Origin: Bactericera cockerelli | Taxonomy: Eukaryota > Arthropoda > Insecta > Hemiptera > Triozidae | Assembly (NCBI GenBank): GCA_024516035.1 | Contig: CM044958.1 | Span: 7,182,362-7,246,361 of the forward strand | Reading direction: 5' to 3' | DNA: 64,000 nt | In this document: one piece after another, positions 33,270-43,121 of the stretch | How positions within the stretch are numbered: the first letter of the stretch is position 1 | How the letters are laid out: every line of letters begins with the position of its first letter | Notes under the pieces: model-generated | Seen by the model: only the letters and a program-made list of their open reading frames with translations | Told to the model about the DNA's origin: nothing | Database searches by the model: none | Program-made: the position numbers and the translations under genes

Positions 33270-34719
33270 TGTTTCTACTGTTTATACATCAGAAGGAGTA
33301 TATGTTGTTAGGAGATGAGAAAGGGGAAGGTCGAAAGAAAATAGGAGTGAGAAAGAATTTATGAGAGTCTGTGTAAGAGAGAGAGAGAAAGACGGAAAGA
33401 AAGAGAAAGAGATAGAGAGAGAGGAAGAGAGAGAGAGGAAGAGGAAGAGAGAGAGAGGAAGAGAGAGAAAGAAAAAGAGAGAGGAGAGTTTTAATAAATT
33501 ATATTAACTCAATAACAAAAATAATATTGAACAGCAGAATTGATGGAAATTCAGATGTTCAGAACCGCGACCAAGGTACGTGACCACCGCTTTACTTCCT
33601 CAACTGTCCCTCCCATTTCCTCTACTCTCTCTCTCTCTCTTATTTCTTCAACTTACCCTCCTAGTTTCCCTACCTTCCTTTCTCCCCAACCAATTTTTCT
33701 CTCTACGCTATCTTTCACTCCCTCCCATTTTCTCTGCTTTCCTTCCTTCCCAGTCTATATCTCTCATCGTGACCAAATTACGTGATCTTATGTTCTTTGC
33801 ATTGTCTTCCTTCTTCAACATTCTTTCTGTGGCTCCCTCTCTTTCTTTGATCCTTTTTATTTCTTCTTTGTTCTCTCTTCCTCCCCCTAGTATTTCGCTT
33901 TTTCTCTCACTCTCTCCTATTTCTTTCTCTCTCCCTCTCTATCCATATCCTTTTTTATTATTGTTTGAATCCTGCTTCTATCCTTCCTATCTCATCTTTG
34001 TTTCCCCCTCTCCTTAGTCACTTTATCTCTCCTTTTCAAACCTCTATCTCTCTCTCTTCATCTCCCCGTCTCTACATTTCTCTCTCGCTCTCTCTCCTCC
34101 TCCTCTCCCCACTTTCCTTCTCCTACAAGATTCACTTCCCGGCCAGACAAGATAAAGAAAACACGCCAAAGGAAATGAGATCTTCCTTCAAAAAACAAAA
34201 AATTGCAGGAGGAAGAAGGTGAAAACGTCTTGTCGAAATTGAAAAAAAAAAAGTTAAGAGAGAAATAGCGGGAAAAAATACTAGATATGAAGATAAGGCA
34301 GGAGAAGGAGGAAGAGAAGGACATATAGTAGCAGGAGAAAAAGAGAGAGAGAGAGAGAAGAAATATGAATATAGTAGGGGGAAAAGAAAAATAGAGAGAA
34401 AGGGGAAGATATAGAAGGAGAAAAAGGAAGAGCAGTAGGAAGAAGATAAGAGAAAGACAGGGAGAGAGAAGAATATACAGATATTATGGGAAAAGGAGGA
34501 AGAGAGAGAAGGAGTAGGAGAAAGAGGAATTGGAGGATGAGATAATTGAAAGTGAACTTAATTATATTACCGAGACGATGGAAGAGATAAAAGGGAAATG
34601 AGCAAGTACAAGAGAAGGAGAGGGAGAGGTACAGAAAAAAATAAGGAGAAGGAGATGTAGAAGTAGAGGGAGAAATAGAAATGTTAAGAAGGAGAACAGG
34701 AAAGAGACTAAGGCAGATA
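32740..34719. repeat. 2-kb block of pyrimidine and purine tracts
   Basis: C/T-rich at 32740-32850 and 33590-34110. Compound microsatellite (GT)n at 33180-33227 joined to (GA)n at 33227-33255. Purine-rich GA tracts at 33370-33490 and 34220-34715. Many frames are open on both strands, including the 198-codon minus frame at 34281-34877, but all have low-complexity content. Confidence 0.85.
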
Positions 34720-35324
34720 TATACAGGGTGTAACAAACTAAATGTAAAATCTCTTAAGGGGTGGTAGTATAGATCATTTCCAACCATTAATGTTCTATAA
34801 CACTTTTGATTTAACTCAGTGGTTCTCGAGATATTATTTTTTTGAATTATTTTTACAAGTCCCCTGCCGCTCGACAAAGAATGGCATCTAACTCAGTAAA
34901 TACAGTAGATGAAGCAATAGATTTAACTTTTTCCATAAGATAACAATATTTCACTATTATTTAGACCAGATTTATTCTTAAAAAGTGCACACGTACTGAA
35001 AAAAATCGGCAGCAGCGGAAAATTTATCGCGAACATGAAATCCACCTGAAACTTCAGCCGCCATTTTCTCAAAATACTGCCCTCATAAAGTATTGGTTTC
35101 ATTTATGTAAAAACTTGCTTGAAGTCTTATCTTTCAGAAAATATGACACACTTGATATAAAACTTTCATTTTTTATTGAAACCAAGAGAAACTAAAAAAA
35201 AAGTCAGTCAGTACTACTAACTGTACCTACTAGGCTACCATCCTACTTTTACCTAGGGAACTAATTTTTTTCTTCAATTTGACAAATTATGGTTGTCATT
35301 TACTTTCCAACGGCCCAAAAAATT

Positions 35325-35446
35325 AGCCTCAGTCGATTCATTGATAAGGCTGCGGACTCTTAACTTGGAGGTCACTGGTTCGAGTCTCAAGTATGGTAAA
35401 TATTTAGTAAGACGAGTTTGAGCTATTGTGACACCACGATCGTGAT
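35325..35446 (+). repeat. SINE A-like, inside foldback 1
   Basis: 'ctcagtcgattcattgataa', 'ggctgcggactcttaacttg' and 'gaggtcactggttcgagtct', then 'tttagtaagacgagtttgag'. Its head is mirrored at 36064-36113 in the right arm, where about 21 bp of it is deleted. Confidence 0.8.
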
Positions 35447-35470
35447 TAATTGACCTTAATATTTTAGTAT

Positions 35471-35773
35471 GTATGTATGGTTTTAATAGTGGTGAAGCAC
35501 AAGGCCTCTTCACATTTTTTGTGGGTAGCGCAGCATTACTAAGAGCCTCCTTTACTTTTCGAATTATTCTATTACATTAATTTCTTTTTACTCTGGTAAT
35601 GCTGCCACTGGTCGTTACTCATACAAGTAACTACTCATTTTTCCTCACGAGGTATGAGTGGACCCCGAACATCCAAGTACAGAGCAGAAAAACTCCTGTC
35701 CCGCTGGGTATCGAACCCAGGTCACCATGCGTGCAACGCCTAGCACGCTAACTCACTCTGCCACGGTGACTAC
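35471..35773 (-). mobile_element. SINE D, complete, with 24-bp target duplication
   Basis: An exact 24-bp direct repeat (taattgaccttaatatttta + gtat) flanks the insert at 35447-35470 and 35774-35797. The minus strand starts with the tRNA-like head (gtagtcaccgtggcagagtg, B-box gggttcgatacc) and has a ~170-bp 3' body. It landed in the tail of the neighbouring SINE A. Target-primed retroposition explains the flanking repeat. Confidence 0.88.
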
Positions 35774-36063
35774 TAATTGACCTTAATATTTTAGTATTCC
35801 ATGTGTTTTATTAAAATTCGGTACCAACTAACATAATAATTTGTACCTCTATGTACCAACCTATGAATGTTCAGTATTTACCGTACCACCTTTACCTGTG
35901 GGTGTTAACTATGTAGGTACATTGTTATGTTTCATTTCATTCAAACCATTTTATCATTGAGACCCTTTCCTCTTATGAACAAATGAACAATTACGATTAA
36001 TATTGATTTCTGAAGCAAAACAGCTAAGTATCATACATGGATACGTACATACTAATTTGCCAC

Positions 36064-36113
36064 ACTTGAGACTCGAACCAGTGACCTCCAAGTTAAGAGT
36101 CTACTGAGGCAAA
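36064..36113 (-). repeat. SINE A head remnant in right foldback arm
   Basis: 'acttgagactcgaaccagtg' and 'acctccaagttaagagtct' are the mirror of 35345-35395. Confidence 0.85.
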
Positions 36114-36671
36114 CTTTTGGGCCGTTGGAAAATAAATGGCAACCATAATTTGTCAAATTGAAGAAAAAAATTAGTTCCCTAGGTAAAATTAGGATGGTAG
36201 CCTAGTAGGTACAGTTAGTAGTACTGACTGACTTTTTTTTTAGATTCTCTTGGTTTCAATAAAAAATGAAAGTTTTATATCAAGTGTGTCATACTTTCTG
36301 AAAGATAAGACTTCAAGCAAGTTTTTACATAAATGAAACCAATACTTTATGAGGGCAGTATTTTGAGAAAATGGCGGCTGAAGTTTCAGGTGGATTTCAT
36401 GTTCGCGATAAATTTTCCGCTGCTGCCGATTTTTTTCAGTACGTGTGCACTTTTTAAGAATAAATCTAGTCTAAATAATAGTGAAATATTGTTATCTTAT
36501 GGAAAAAGTTAAATCTATTGCTTCATCTACTGTATTTACGGAGTTAGATGCCATTCTTTGTCGAGCGGCAGGGTACTTGTAAAAATAATTCAAAAAAATA
36601 ATATCTCGAGAACCACTGAGTTAAATCAAAAGTGTTACAGAACATTAATGGTTGGAAATGATCTATACTAC

Positions 36672-36794
36672 TGAAATGTCTCTAAGACAGGAACAACATA
36701 CCAGTACAGTGGTCAAAACTAAAACTGATTTCCACAAACTACACTGGCCGCTCTCTCATCTTTCAAATCATCAAACCCTACTATACATATTACA
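36672..36794 (-). repeat. LTR (3' with respect to the element)
   Basis: 123 bp; differs from the other LTR by a ~6-bp indel and a few bases, so the insertion is fairly young. Confidence 0.93.
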
Positions 36795-36850
36795 TTATTC
36801 CTTCCTCTTCTTTTTTCTTTTTCTTTGCCTTTGTACAGGTAACCAATCTT
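36795..36850 (-). promoter_or_regulatory. Polypurine tract next to the 3' LTR
   Basis: The minus strand reads AAAGAAAAAGAAAAAAGAAG, then AGGAAGGAATAA, straight into the LTR. This is the expected plus-strand priming site for an LTR element. It also encodes the Lys/Arg-rich end of the acidic ORF. Confidence 0.8.
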
Positions 36851-37247
36851 CATCTTTCGGATCTTCATAACTCTCTGATGATTCGGCGCTTTGCCAATCG
36901 CTTAGTTCTTCACAATTTTCTTCTTTTTGTACAACCTCGTCAATATCTTCACTATCGTTGTTTAGATCGCTTGCATCATCTTCTGGTACTCTTTTACCAG
37001 AATCATCTTCTGATACTCTTTCATCAGCATCATCTTCTGGTACTCTTTCATCAGCATCATCATTAATAATATTATTCTCTTCATTCTCTTCACAGAAAAT
37101 ATCATTGGGGGTGGACTGACTTCCGCGCAGAATAAAACCAGAAGGATCAATATATTTCTTGACTTGAGAAATATTCCTTGAATAATTCATTGAGCTTCTC
37201 GGAACAATACTTGTAAGGATCTTTCTTTTCTTCTTCTTCATTGACAT
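36795..37247 (-). CDS. Acidic ORF of the LTR element, unknown function
   Basis: Up to 150 codons on the minus strand, overlapping the end of the gag-like ORF in another frame. The N-terminal half is basic and polar. The centre has three tandem copies of a ~9-residue acidic unit (DDADERVPE, DDADERVSE, DDSGKRVPE), followed by Glu/Asp/Ser-rich sequence and a basic Lys/Arg tail formed by the polypurine tract. No zinc knuckle, protease or polymerase motif. It may be the C-terminal end of an ancestral gag or pol left after an internal deletion, or a frame that gag reaches by frameshifting near 37145-37200. I do not recognise the family. Confidence 0.45.
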   Translation of the reverse strand: MSMKKKKRKILTSIVPRSSMNYSRNISQVKKYIDPSGFILRGSQSTPNDIFCEENEENNIINDDADERVPEDDADERVSEDDSGKRVPEDDASDLNNDSEDIDEVVQKEENCEELSDWQSAESSESYEDPKDEDWLPVQRQRKRKKKRKE

Positions 37248-37443
37248 TCAGTGCAAACCAAATGTTTTGTAAATCTTCACCACCCAAGTGCAATAATTGC
37301 GCTTGTTTTCTCTTCGAATCCGTAATATTTTCCGCAGTGAAAAACAACTCGATGGATCTTATCCATCTGGTCCATCTTTGAGCAATTGAGCAGTCATCAT
37401 CACCACACACAAAAGGTTTTATGTTACAAATGACACTTGACAT
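37147..37443 (-). CDS. Gag-like N-terminal fragment of the LTR element
   Basis: 98 codons from the first true ATG (37441-37443), about 24 bases inside the 5' LTR. The sequence 'RWTRWIRSIELFFTAENI' followed by 'KRKQAQLLHLGGEDLQNIW' has the layout of Ty3/gypsy-type Gag capsid starts: a Trp-rich helix, then the LLHLGG-like helix. It ends with 'KLNELFKEYFSS', where full-length Gag would continue. No CCHC zinc knuckle. Gag packages the element RNA into virus-like particles, but this short form is probably not functional alone. Family assignment is from pattern recognition only. Confidence 0.7.
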   Translation of the reverse strand: MSSVICNIKPFVCGDDDCSIAQRWTRWIRSIELFFTAENITDSKRKQAQLLHLGGEDLQNIWFALNVNEEEEKKDPYKYCSEKLNELFKEYFSSQEIY

Positions 37444-37448
37444 AATCA

Positions 37449-37466
37449 AACTTTACTCGTCGCCAA
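37449..37466 (-). promoter_or_regulatory. Putative tRNA primer-binding site
   Basis: Minus strand TTGGCGACGAGTAAAGTT lies directly inside the 5' LTR. A TGG start is required to pair with the CCA end of a tRNA; I cannot name the tRNA without a search. Confidence 0.6.
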
Positions 37467-37595
37467 TGAAATGTCTCTAAGACAGGAACAACATACCAGT
37501 ACCGTGGTCAAAACTAAACTGATCTTTTATTTCCACAAACTACACTGGCCGCTCTCTCATCTTTCAAATCATCAAACCCTACTATACATATTACA
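37467..37595 (-). repeat. LTR (5' with respect to the element)
   Basis: 129 bp; contains the element's promoter by analogy with other LTR elements, though no TATA box stands out. Confidence 0.93.
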
Positions 37596-37696
37596 ACTAC
37601 CACCCCTTAAGAGATTTTACATTTACTCTGTTACACCCAGTATAAAGAAGACGGCTATGGTAGTTTATTTTATTTATTTTCTGTCTCTCACGGTAA

Positions 37697-37912
37697 ATGA
37701 GTGATCAAGGTCGTTTGTCTAATAATCCAGAGGTCGCGGGTTCGAAACCCAGCCGGGATATAACCAGTTACCTTTCGGGATATTGATCACAGTGGTCAAG
37801 GGGTCTGTCTGGTAATCCATTGGTTTGAACACATGCGCATAATACGTCTTGGGCTTTGTGCTGGAATAATGAGACTTGATAGTCCCGCTAAAAAAAAAAA
37901 AAAAAAAAAAAA
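37697..37912 (+). repeat. SINE C-related copy with 23-A tail
   Basis: 'taatccagaggtcgcgggtt' and 'cgaaacccagccgggatata' match the C head. 'gtcttgggctttgtgctgga' and 'ataatgagacttgatagtcc' match its body. It ends in A23 at 37890-37912. The middle contains a second tRNA-like stretch (ggtaatccattggtttgaac), so it may be composite. Confidence 0.75.
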
Positions 37913-38153
37913 TAAGGCAGTAAAAAATAAGGCGATATTGTCATCATGTATTTATTTAGGATAATAGGAATGAATTCCTTAATGAAAAGAGAATGATGGG
38001 TTATAGCTACATTTTATAAGTCCATTGGATCTGTGCGTCTGGCATTACACGGAATCCGATACATAGATCTATGCGCTAGCTCGGCTAGCTTATTTACATT
38101 ATAAGGATAGCACCGACACAACATCAAAAAAAAAAAAAAAAAAAAAAAAAAAA
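37913..38153 (+). repeat. Poly-A-ended retroposon, unclassified
   Basis: DNA ending in A28 at 38126-38153, with 'ccattggatctgtgcgtctg' and 'ctatgcgctagctcggctag' upstream. The poly-A suggests a retroposed transcript; the source is unknown. Confidence 0.45.
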
Positions 38154-38394
38154 TTAAAGATTACACATACACATATGTATGTAGATGACACCAATTATTA
38201 ATGTCACGATTTACAGTCTAATAAACAAAAAAGTCTTGTAAATTATAACTAAATAGACTAATGAACAAAGTTTATCAATGTCTTACATAACATGCCATCC
38301 AAATGATACCAATTCTCGGTTAATTATTGTAGGTTGTAAGGGACAAAAAAACAAGTTGTTTAATCCCCCAGGAGATAAAACTCCAACTCTCTTT

Positions 38395-39720
38395 CCTTCT
38401 CTACGTCTTATCCTCTCCCTCTCTCACACACACACACAGTCTCTCCCTCTCTCTCGCTCTCTCCCTTTCTCACGCTCTCTCTCTCTCTTTCTCTCTGTCT
38501 TTCTCTCTCACACAATCTCTCACTGTCTCTCTCTCTCTCTGTATCCCCCTCCCTCCTTTTCCATTTTTCAAGTAAAGCGAGCTTCAGGGATCCAGCTTGA
38601 TTAATATCACAGCAATATTTCTTCGCCCTCCTAACCCTCCTTCCCACACAGCACTATGTGTCCCTCTTTCTCATACGTCCCTATCTTACACCAGTTCCCC
38701 TATTCTGCCATCTTACACGCTTCATCGAGAGACCCGTTTCACCCCACTTCCCCCATATTCTCCCCCCCACACCATGTTGCCCCCTGTCCACCCTAGCTAT
38801 CTCGCTTTCATATAATGAACCGATTTCCCGAAAATTTCTTGTACGGGATAATTTTACCCCAAACTTTTCGGAGTGAAAATTTCCATGTTGCATGAAATTC
38901 GAAATTAATTGCTCTCCCCGGTATGGTCCAACCTTTTTCCATGAAGCGACATTGCTTCTTTCGAATTTATCATCTTCCTTTATCCCATTCTTCGGGTCTT
39001 CCTTTTCTTTCTCGCCCTCCTCCTCCTCTTTCTTCAGCCTCTCCCTCATTTTTCCTCTTTCCCCCTCCTCCTTATCATTCTCCCTCATCTTCCTCCTCTC
39101 CCTCCCCGCACTCATTTTCCTTCTCTCCTTCAACACCTCCCTCTTCTTTTCCTCTTCCCCCTCCTCATTATCATTCTCCCCCTATACCCTCTCCTCCTTT
39201 CCTCTTCGCCTGTTTCTTCCTTAGCCTCCTTCTTCAACCTCTCCCCTATTTTCTCTCCCCCTCCTCCTCCTCTCCCCCTTAACCCCCCCTCTTCTATTCT
39301 TTTCGCCCTTCTTACTCCATATTTTCTTTTCTCCTCCCCTTTCTCCGTCCTCTTTCATCTCCCTTATCTTGATCTATTTTTTCCTTCATATTTATCTTAT
39401 ATCCATTCTTTGACTCTCTCTTACTCTTTTTCTCTTTCTCTCTCTCTTCTCCCCTCTCTCTTCTCTCTCTCTCTCTTCTCTCTACTCCCTTTTTTTCCTT
39501 CTTTTCTCTTCAAACTATCCCTCCTCCATCTTCCTCGTCCCGTTACGCATCTCCTTTTTATCTTCCTCTTCTTTCTTCTCCACTTTCTCCATCTAATTCT
39601 TCCATCCTCTTCTCATCCTCTAAATTCTCGCTTCAATGCCATGTCATATTTCGGCGAGTTGATATAATTGAAAAAGCTTCCTCCTCCTTCTCCTCCTCTT
39701 CCTATTTATCCTCTTTTTCA
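38395..39720. repeat. 1.3-kb pyrimidine-rich block
   Basis: (CT)n and (CA)n at 38411-38545, then C/T-rich DNA with many cctcctcc words to 39720. Frames of up to 150 codons on both strands are low complexity. Confidence 0.85.
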
Positions 39721-39902
39721 AGATGAATATTTATTCCCCAAAATGAATTAATAATAATTTCATTGCATTCACTAATTCCTAATTCAATCATCTGAACTCA
39801 GACGAGAAAGACTTTTAAATTTTAAAGTCTCGGAATTTATCAAAATGGTATCTGTGTAGAAATGTACGGTATACTCTTATCGAAAATTATCCGTCTAGAA
39901 AA

Positions 39903-40130
39903 TTACACACTTTGTAAGATGGGACATATTTCTCTCAACTTAGTGCCAATTATACTAACACCCATTCTGGTTAGGTCGGTAAACACCCTCCTATTGCGCA
40001 CATCCTCATCATCATAGGGTGGCGTCATCGTGAACGATGGTAGCCAGAGAATGGAGGAATGACTCAGCACTTCTACCACTGTCCTTACAAGGAGGTTAAT
40101 AATAGACAAAGGACCCCATAACCAAGCCAA
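39903..40130 (-). other. Unrecognised 75-codon open frame
   Basis: Minus-strand frame with normal amino-acid variety (contains 'PPYDDEDVRNRRVF' and 'MGVSIIGTKLREICPIL'), unlike the low-complexity frames around it. No splice context or start is convincing and I do not recognise the protein. It could be a transposon scrap. Confidence 0.2.
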
Positions 40131-40132
40131 TG

Positions 40133-40272
40133 CTGGTCTATTTCCTGTTCATAGTCCCCTAGTCAGATTGCTGTTCTACTCCCTGTCTATAGTCCCCAGC
40201 CAGACTGCTGGTCTACTCTCTGTTCATAGTCCCCAGCCAGACGCGCTACTCTCTATTAATCCCCAGCGAGAC
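40133..40272. repeat. 37-bp minisatellite, about 3.5 copies
   Basis: Imperfect units containing 'ctggtctactctctgttcat' and 'agtccccagccagac'. Confidence 0.9.
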
Positions 40273-40763
40273 ACCAAAGAAACTCAAGATGACGAAAGCA
40301 ACCATAAAAGTGCATGTGTGTTAAAAAAATCCTCTGTCATGCACTAGTGCACTTGGTTTTCTGGCTCATTTTAATTGTTAAATTAATTACCTTTCTTTTA
40401 GTCAACTGGCCAATAAAACAAATGTGTGCTTCACATGCCCGTGTTGGCAATTGTTTTTTAACGATCCTTTTTTAGACTTCTCATTTTTTACATATTCTGT
40501 TTTTTGTTTGTTTGTATTAAAAAAAAAGTAAATTAAGAAATAATGAGATTAGTACCTATTTTTTTTACAACACTCAAGTGCTCATTGTTAGTCTGCCAGA
40601 CCATTAACATTGGTAATGCTCTGCGGACTAGGAGTTTTTTAGTAACGGACTAAAAAGTATCTGGACGGTTATACAGCGTGATAATAAAGTACAATTATTT
40701 GTACGGACAGTCCAACAATTAAAATTTTCTTTTAATGTTGACTAGTAGTAATTTAACAAATTA
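40273..40763. other. No feature recognised
   Basis: AT-rich, no coding or repeat match. Confidence 0.5.
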
Positions 40764-40767
40764 TATA

Positions 40768-41652
40768 CAGGGTCTTCATAAAGTCTCACCCAGGCCTAGG
40801 TTTCTCGAAAACGACTCAGAATATCAAAAAACGCAAAAACCCGTATTCCTTTATATTTAGGGGATTGATTTTCAGCCAAATTTTTTTTGCCTACACGGCC
40901 CCAGTCAGGCTGTGCATGGACCAACTTTAAAATCTTAAATAGAATGGTATGTCTTGTGGCATATTGTTTTAAAGGTCTTTTTGAGAGAAGTTCATTACAA
41001 TAAATTTCAGTGTGCTAAGACTTACCGTTCTTGAGATACAGGGTCGGACGTCCTGCGTAATATCCATATATTTTGACCTATAACTCGTTAACCGTAAATT
41101 ATGGAGAATTTTTTTCTTGTTAATAATAACTCCTTATAGCAAGAACTTTCGAACAAGTTAAAACTTGATTTGTTTTTTTGTTAAATTTTTTTCGACTGTT
41201 CGTCCGGCTGGCTGACGAAACCGACCAGAAACTAACATCAACAGAGTATGTCGAGTTATAACTTGTTCGAAAGGTCTTGTCATAAGGAGTTATTATTAAC
41301 AAGAAAAATGTTCTGCATAATTTACGGTTAACGAGTTATAGGTCAAAATATATGGATATTACGCAGGATGTCCGACCCTGTATCTCAAGAACGGTAAGTC
41401 GTAGCACACTGAAATTTATTGTAATGAACTTCTCTCAAGAAGACCTTTAAAATAATATGCCACAAGACATACCATTCTATTTAAGATTTTAAAGTTGGTC
41501 CATGCCCAGCCTGACTGGGGCCATGTAGGCAAAAAAAATTTGGCTGAAAATCAATCCCCCTAAATATAAAGGAATACGGGTTTTTGCGTTTTTTGATGTT
41601 CTGAGTCGTTTTCGAGAAACCTAGGCCTGGGTGAGACTTTATGAAGACCCTG
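40768..41652. mobile_element. Foldback element 2 (885 bp, TATA flanks)
   Basis: Starts CAGGGTCTTCATAAAGTC and ends with its complement; TATA lies outside both ends (40764-40767, 41653-41656). Arms of about 390-400 bp are nearly identical throughout and are joined by a loop of roughly 70-100 bp around 41160-41240. No ORF of note. The end motif and flanks match foldback 1, so both probably used the same transposase type. Confidence 0.9.
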
Positions 41653-41696
41653 TATACATAAAAAATTTAATGTTGGAAACATGGGACGTCTCGTCT

Positions 41697-42060
41697 TTTT
41701 TTTTTTCTTTTTATCTTCTCCTTTTTTTTTCTCTTTTCTATCTCTCTCCTTTTTTTCTATATTCTCTTTTCTTCCCTCTTTCTGTCGCCTTTTTTCTGTT
41801 TTATCTTCTCTCTCTTTTTTTTCTTCTTTTCTCTCTTCTGTCTCTTTTTTCTCTCTTCTCTTTCTCCCTCCTTTTTTTTTCTTTTCTCTATTCTCTCTTT
41901 TTTCTCTCTTCTCTTTCTTTCTCCTCTTTATCTTCGTTCTATTCTCTTTTGTTTGTCTCTTGTTATTTCCTGATTATTTCTTTATCACTTTCGTTATCTT
42001 TCTCTCGCTCTCTCTTGTCTCTTGACTCTCTTTTTATTCTTTCCTCTTTTGAATTTTTTT
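41697..42060. repeat. T/C-rich low-complexity tract
   Basis: Runs of T and tctctt words; frames of 143 and 114 codons are Phe/Leu/Ser only. Confidence 0.85.
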
Positions 42061-42086
42061 AATATATTTTTTATATACATATAAAT

Positions 42087-42123
42087 AGTCAAGATAAGAA
42101 GAGATAAACTTCTTATCTTGACT
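42087..42123. repeat. Perfect 15-bp hairpin
   Basis: agtcaagataagaag and cttcttatcttgact around a 7-base loop (agataaa). Confidence 0.92.
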
Positions 42124-42265
42124 CGAAAGTTAACCGTCTACACTAGATAATTATAAACGGCAGAATTTCTTTGCGAAAAAATAGAGAGAGCGAAAACTTT
42201 TGGCACAAAGCCTTCTTCTACTTCTCTTGAGTTTTGAATATTCACAAGTTGCGGCGAAGCTTGAG

Positions 42266-42466
42266 AAAAGTTTAATTAAGATGCCAAGATCCACACTGCC
42301 TTTACTTGTATACAGAGTGTTTAATGAAGATGCCAAGACCCACACTGCCTTTACTTGTATACAGGGTGTTTAATTAAGATGCCAAGACCCACACTGCCTT
42401 TACTTGTATACAGGGTGTTTAATTAAGAATACAAGACCCACACTGCCTTTACTTGTATACAGAATG
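42266..42466. repeat. 49-bp satellite, left block (4 copies)
   Basis: The unit begins gatgccaagacccacactgc, then 'ctttacttgtatacagggtg' and 'tttaattaa'. Unit starts at 42280, 42329, 42378 and 42427. The internal 'tatacagggtgt' resembles the foldback ends. Confidence 0.95.
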
Positions 42467-42786
42467 TTTTTTTTTTTTTTTTTTTTTTTTTTTACATGAA
42501 CGGGGGTTCCATTATACATATTCACCTAGCATATATTAAAAAACTAAAATCCTATCTAACTTAACTGATTAATACTAGCTTAAATTAAAATAAATTCTTA
42601 GCATTAAATTAAAATTAAATCAAAATTAAACTAAAATAAATTTAAATTAAAATTTAAACTTAAAATTTAAATTTGAGGTGTTAAAGAGAATGGTAGCTTT
42701 CCTGATCTTGCTAGGTCCACTACCCTTCCCGGAGGATCCGAAAAGACATCCACGCCCCCATCACTGGCTTCGTTCCACAATTTTTT
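42467..42786 (-). mobile_element. Retroposon with 27-base poly-A, inserted in the satellite
   Basis: T27 at 42467-42493 is a poly-A tail on the minus strand. The 5' side (right end) holds a GC-richer segment with 'ttttcggatcctccgggaag' and 'gtagtggacctagcaagatc'; the middle is a run of 'aaatttaaa/aattaaa' words. It cleanly separates two blocks of the same satellite. It probably is the 3' end of a LINE, but no coding remnant is clear. Confidence 0.7.
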
Positions 42787-42930
42787 GTTTAATTAAGATG
42801 CCAAGACCCACACTGCCTTTACTTGTATACAGGGTGTTTAATTAAGATGCAAAGACCCACACTGCCTTTACTTGTATACAGGGTTTTTAATTAAGATGCC
42901 AAGATCCTTTACTCGTATACAAGGTGTTCC
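42787..42930. repeat. 49-bp satellite, right block (about 3 copies)
   Basis: Unit starts at 42798, 42846 and 42895; the last copy is worn and ends 'gtatacaaggtg'. Confidence 0.93.
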
Positions 42931-43121
42931 ATTTCCCAGTACTATACTGAGTGGACTTTAAATCAGAGTATATTAAAATTGTGAGCTTTACAATTTTTTC
43001 AATCACACAAGTCCGTTCTTCCTTAAAAAAGTCTCATTTATTGGTTTAAAACTTACTTAATGAATATTCTGATGATTTTTTCTTCCAAGAAACTTTTAAT
43101 ATTAGAAATCAGAAGTATTTT

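Larger units (their letters stand above)
36667..37600 (-). mobile_element. Non-autonomous LTR retrotransposon with 5-bp target duplication
   Basis: Two direct LTRs (36672-36794, 37467-37595) are flanked by ACTAC on both sides (36667-36671, 37596-37600). The opposite foldback arm (34760-34785) shows the empty site with one ACTAC. On the minus strand the LTR starts TGTAATATG and ends GAGACATTTCA, i.e. TG…CA. A primer-site-like TTGGCGACGAGTAAAG follows the 5' LTR immediately, and a polypurine tract precedes the 3' LTR. Only about 670 bp lie between the LTRs: a gag-like start and an acidic ORF, with no protease, reverse transcriptase or integrase. It would depend on an autonomous relative. Confidence 0.92.
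34724..37640. mobile_element. Foldback element 1 (CAGGGTG ends, TATA flanks)
   Basis: The left arm 34724-35398 and right arm 36064-37640 are near-identical inverted copies (after removing the LTR insertion). TATA lies directly outside both ends (34720-34723, 37641-37644). Shared words include 'aagagattttacattta', 'gttagatgccattctttgtc' and 'ttatcgcgaacatgaaatcc'. Each arm is about 650 bp; the ~660-bp spacer contains a SINE D. No transposase is encoded. The arms even share part of a SINE A, so the inverted structure includes captured or pre-existing repeat DNA. Confidence 0.88.

Noticed and set aside
34281..34877. 198-codon minus frame
   Set aside because: Ser/Leu/Phe/Pro low complexity from purine-rich DNA, running into the foldback arm.
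38681..39282. Frames of 110-151 codons on both strands
   Set aside because: Low-complexity content of a pyrimidine block.
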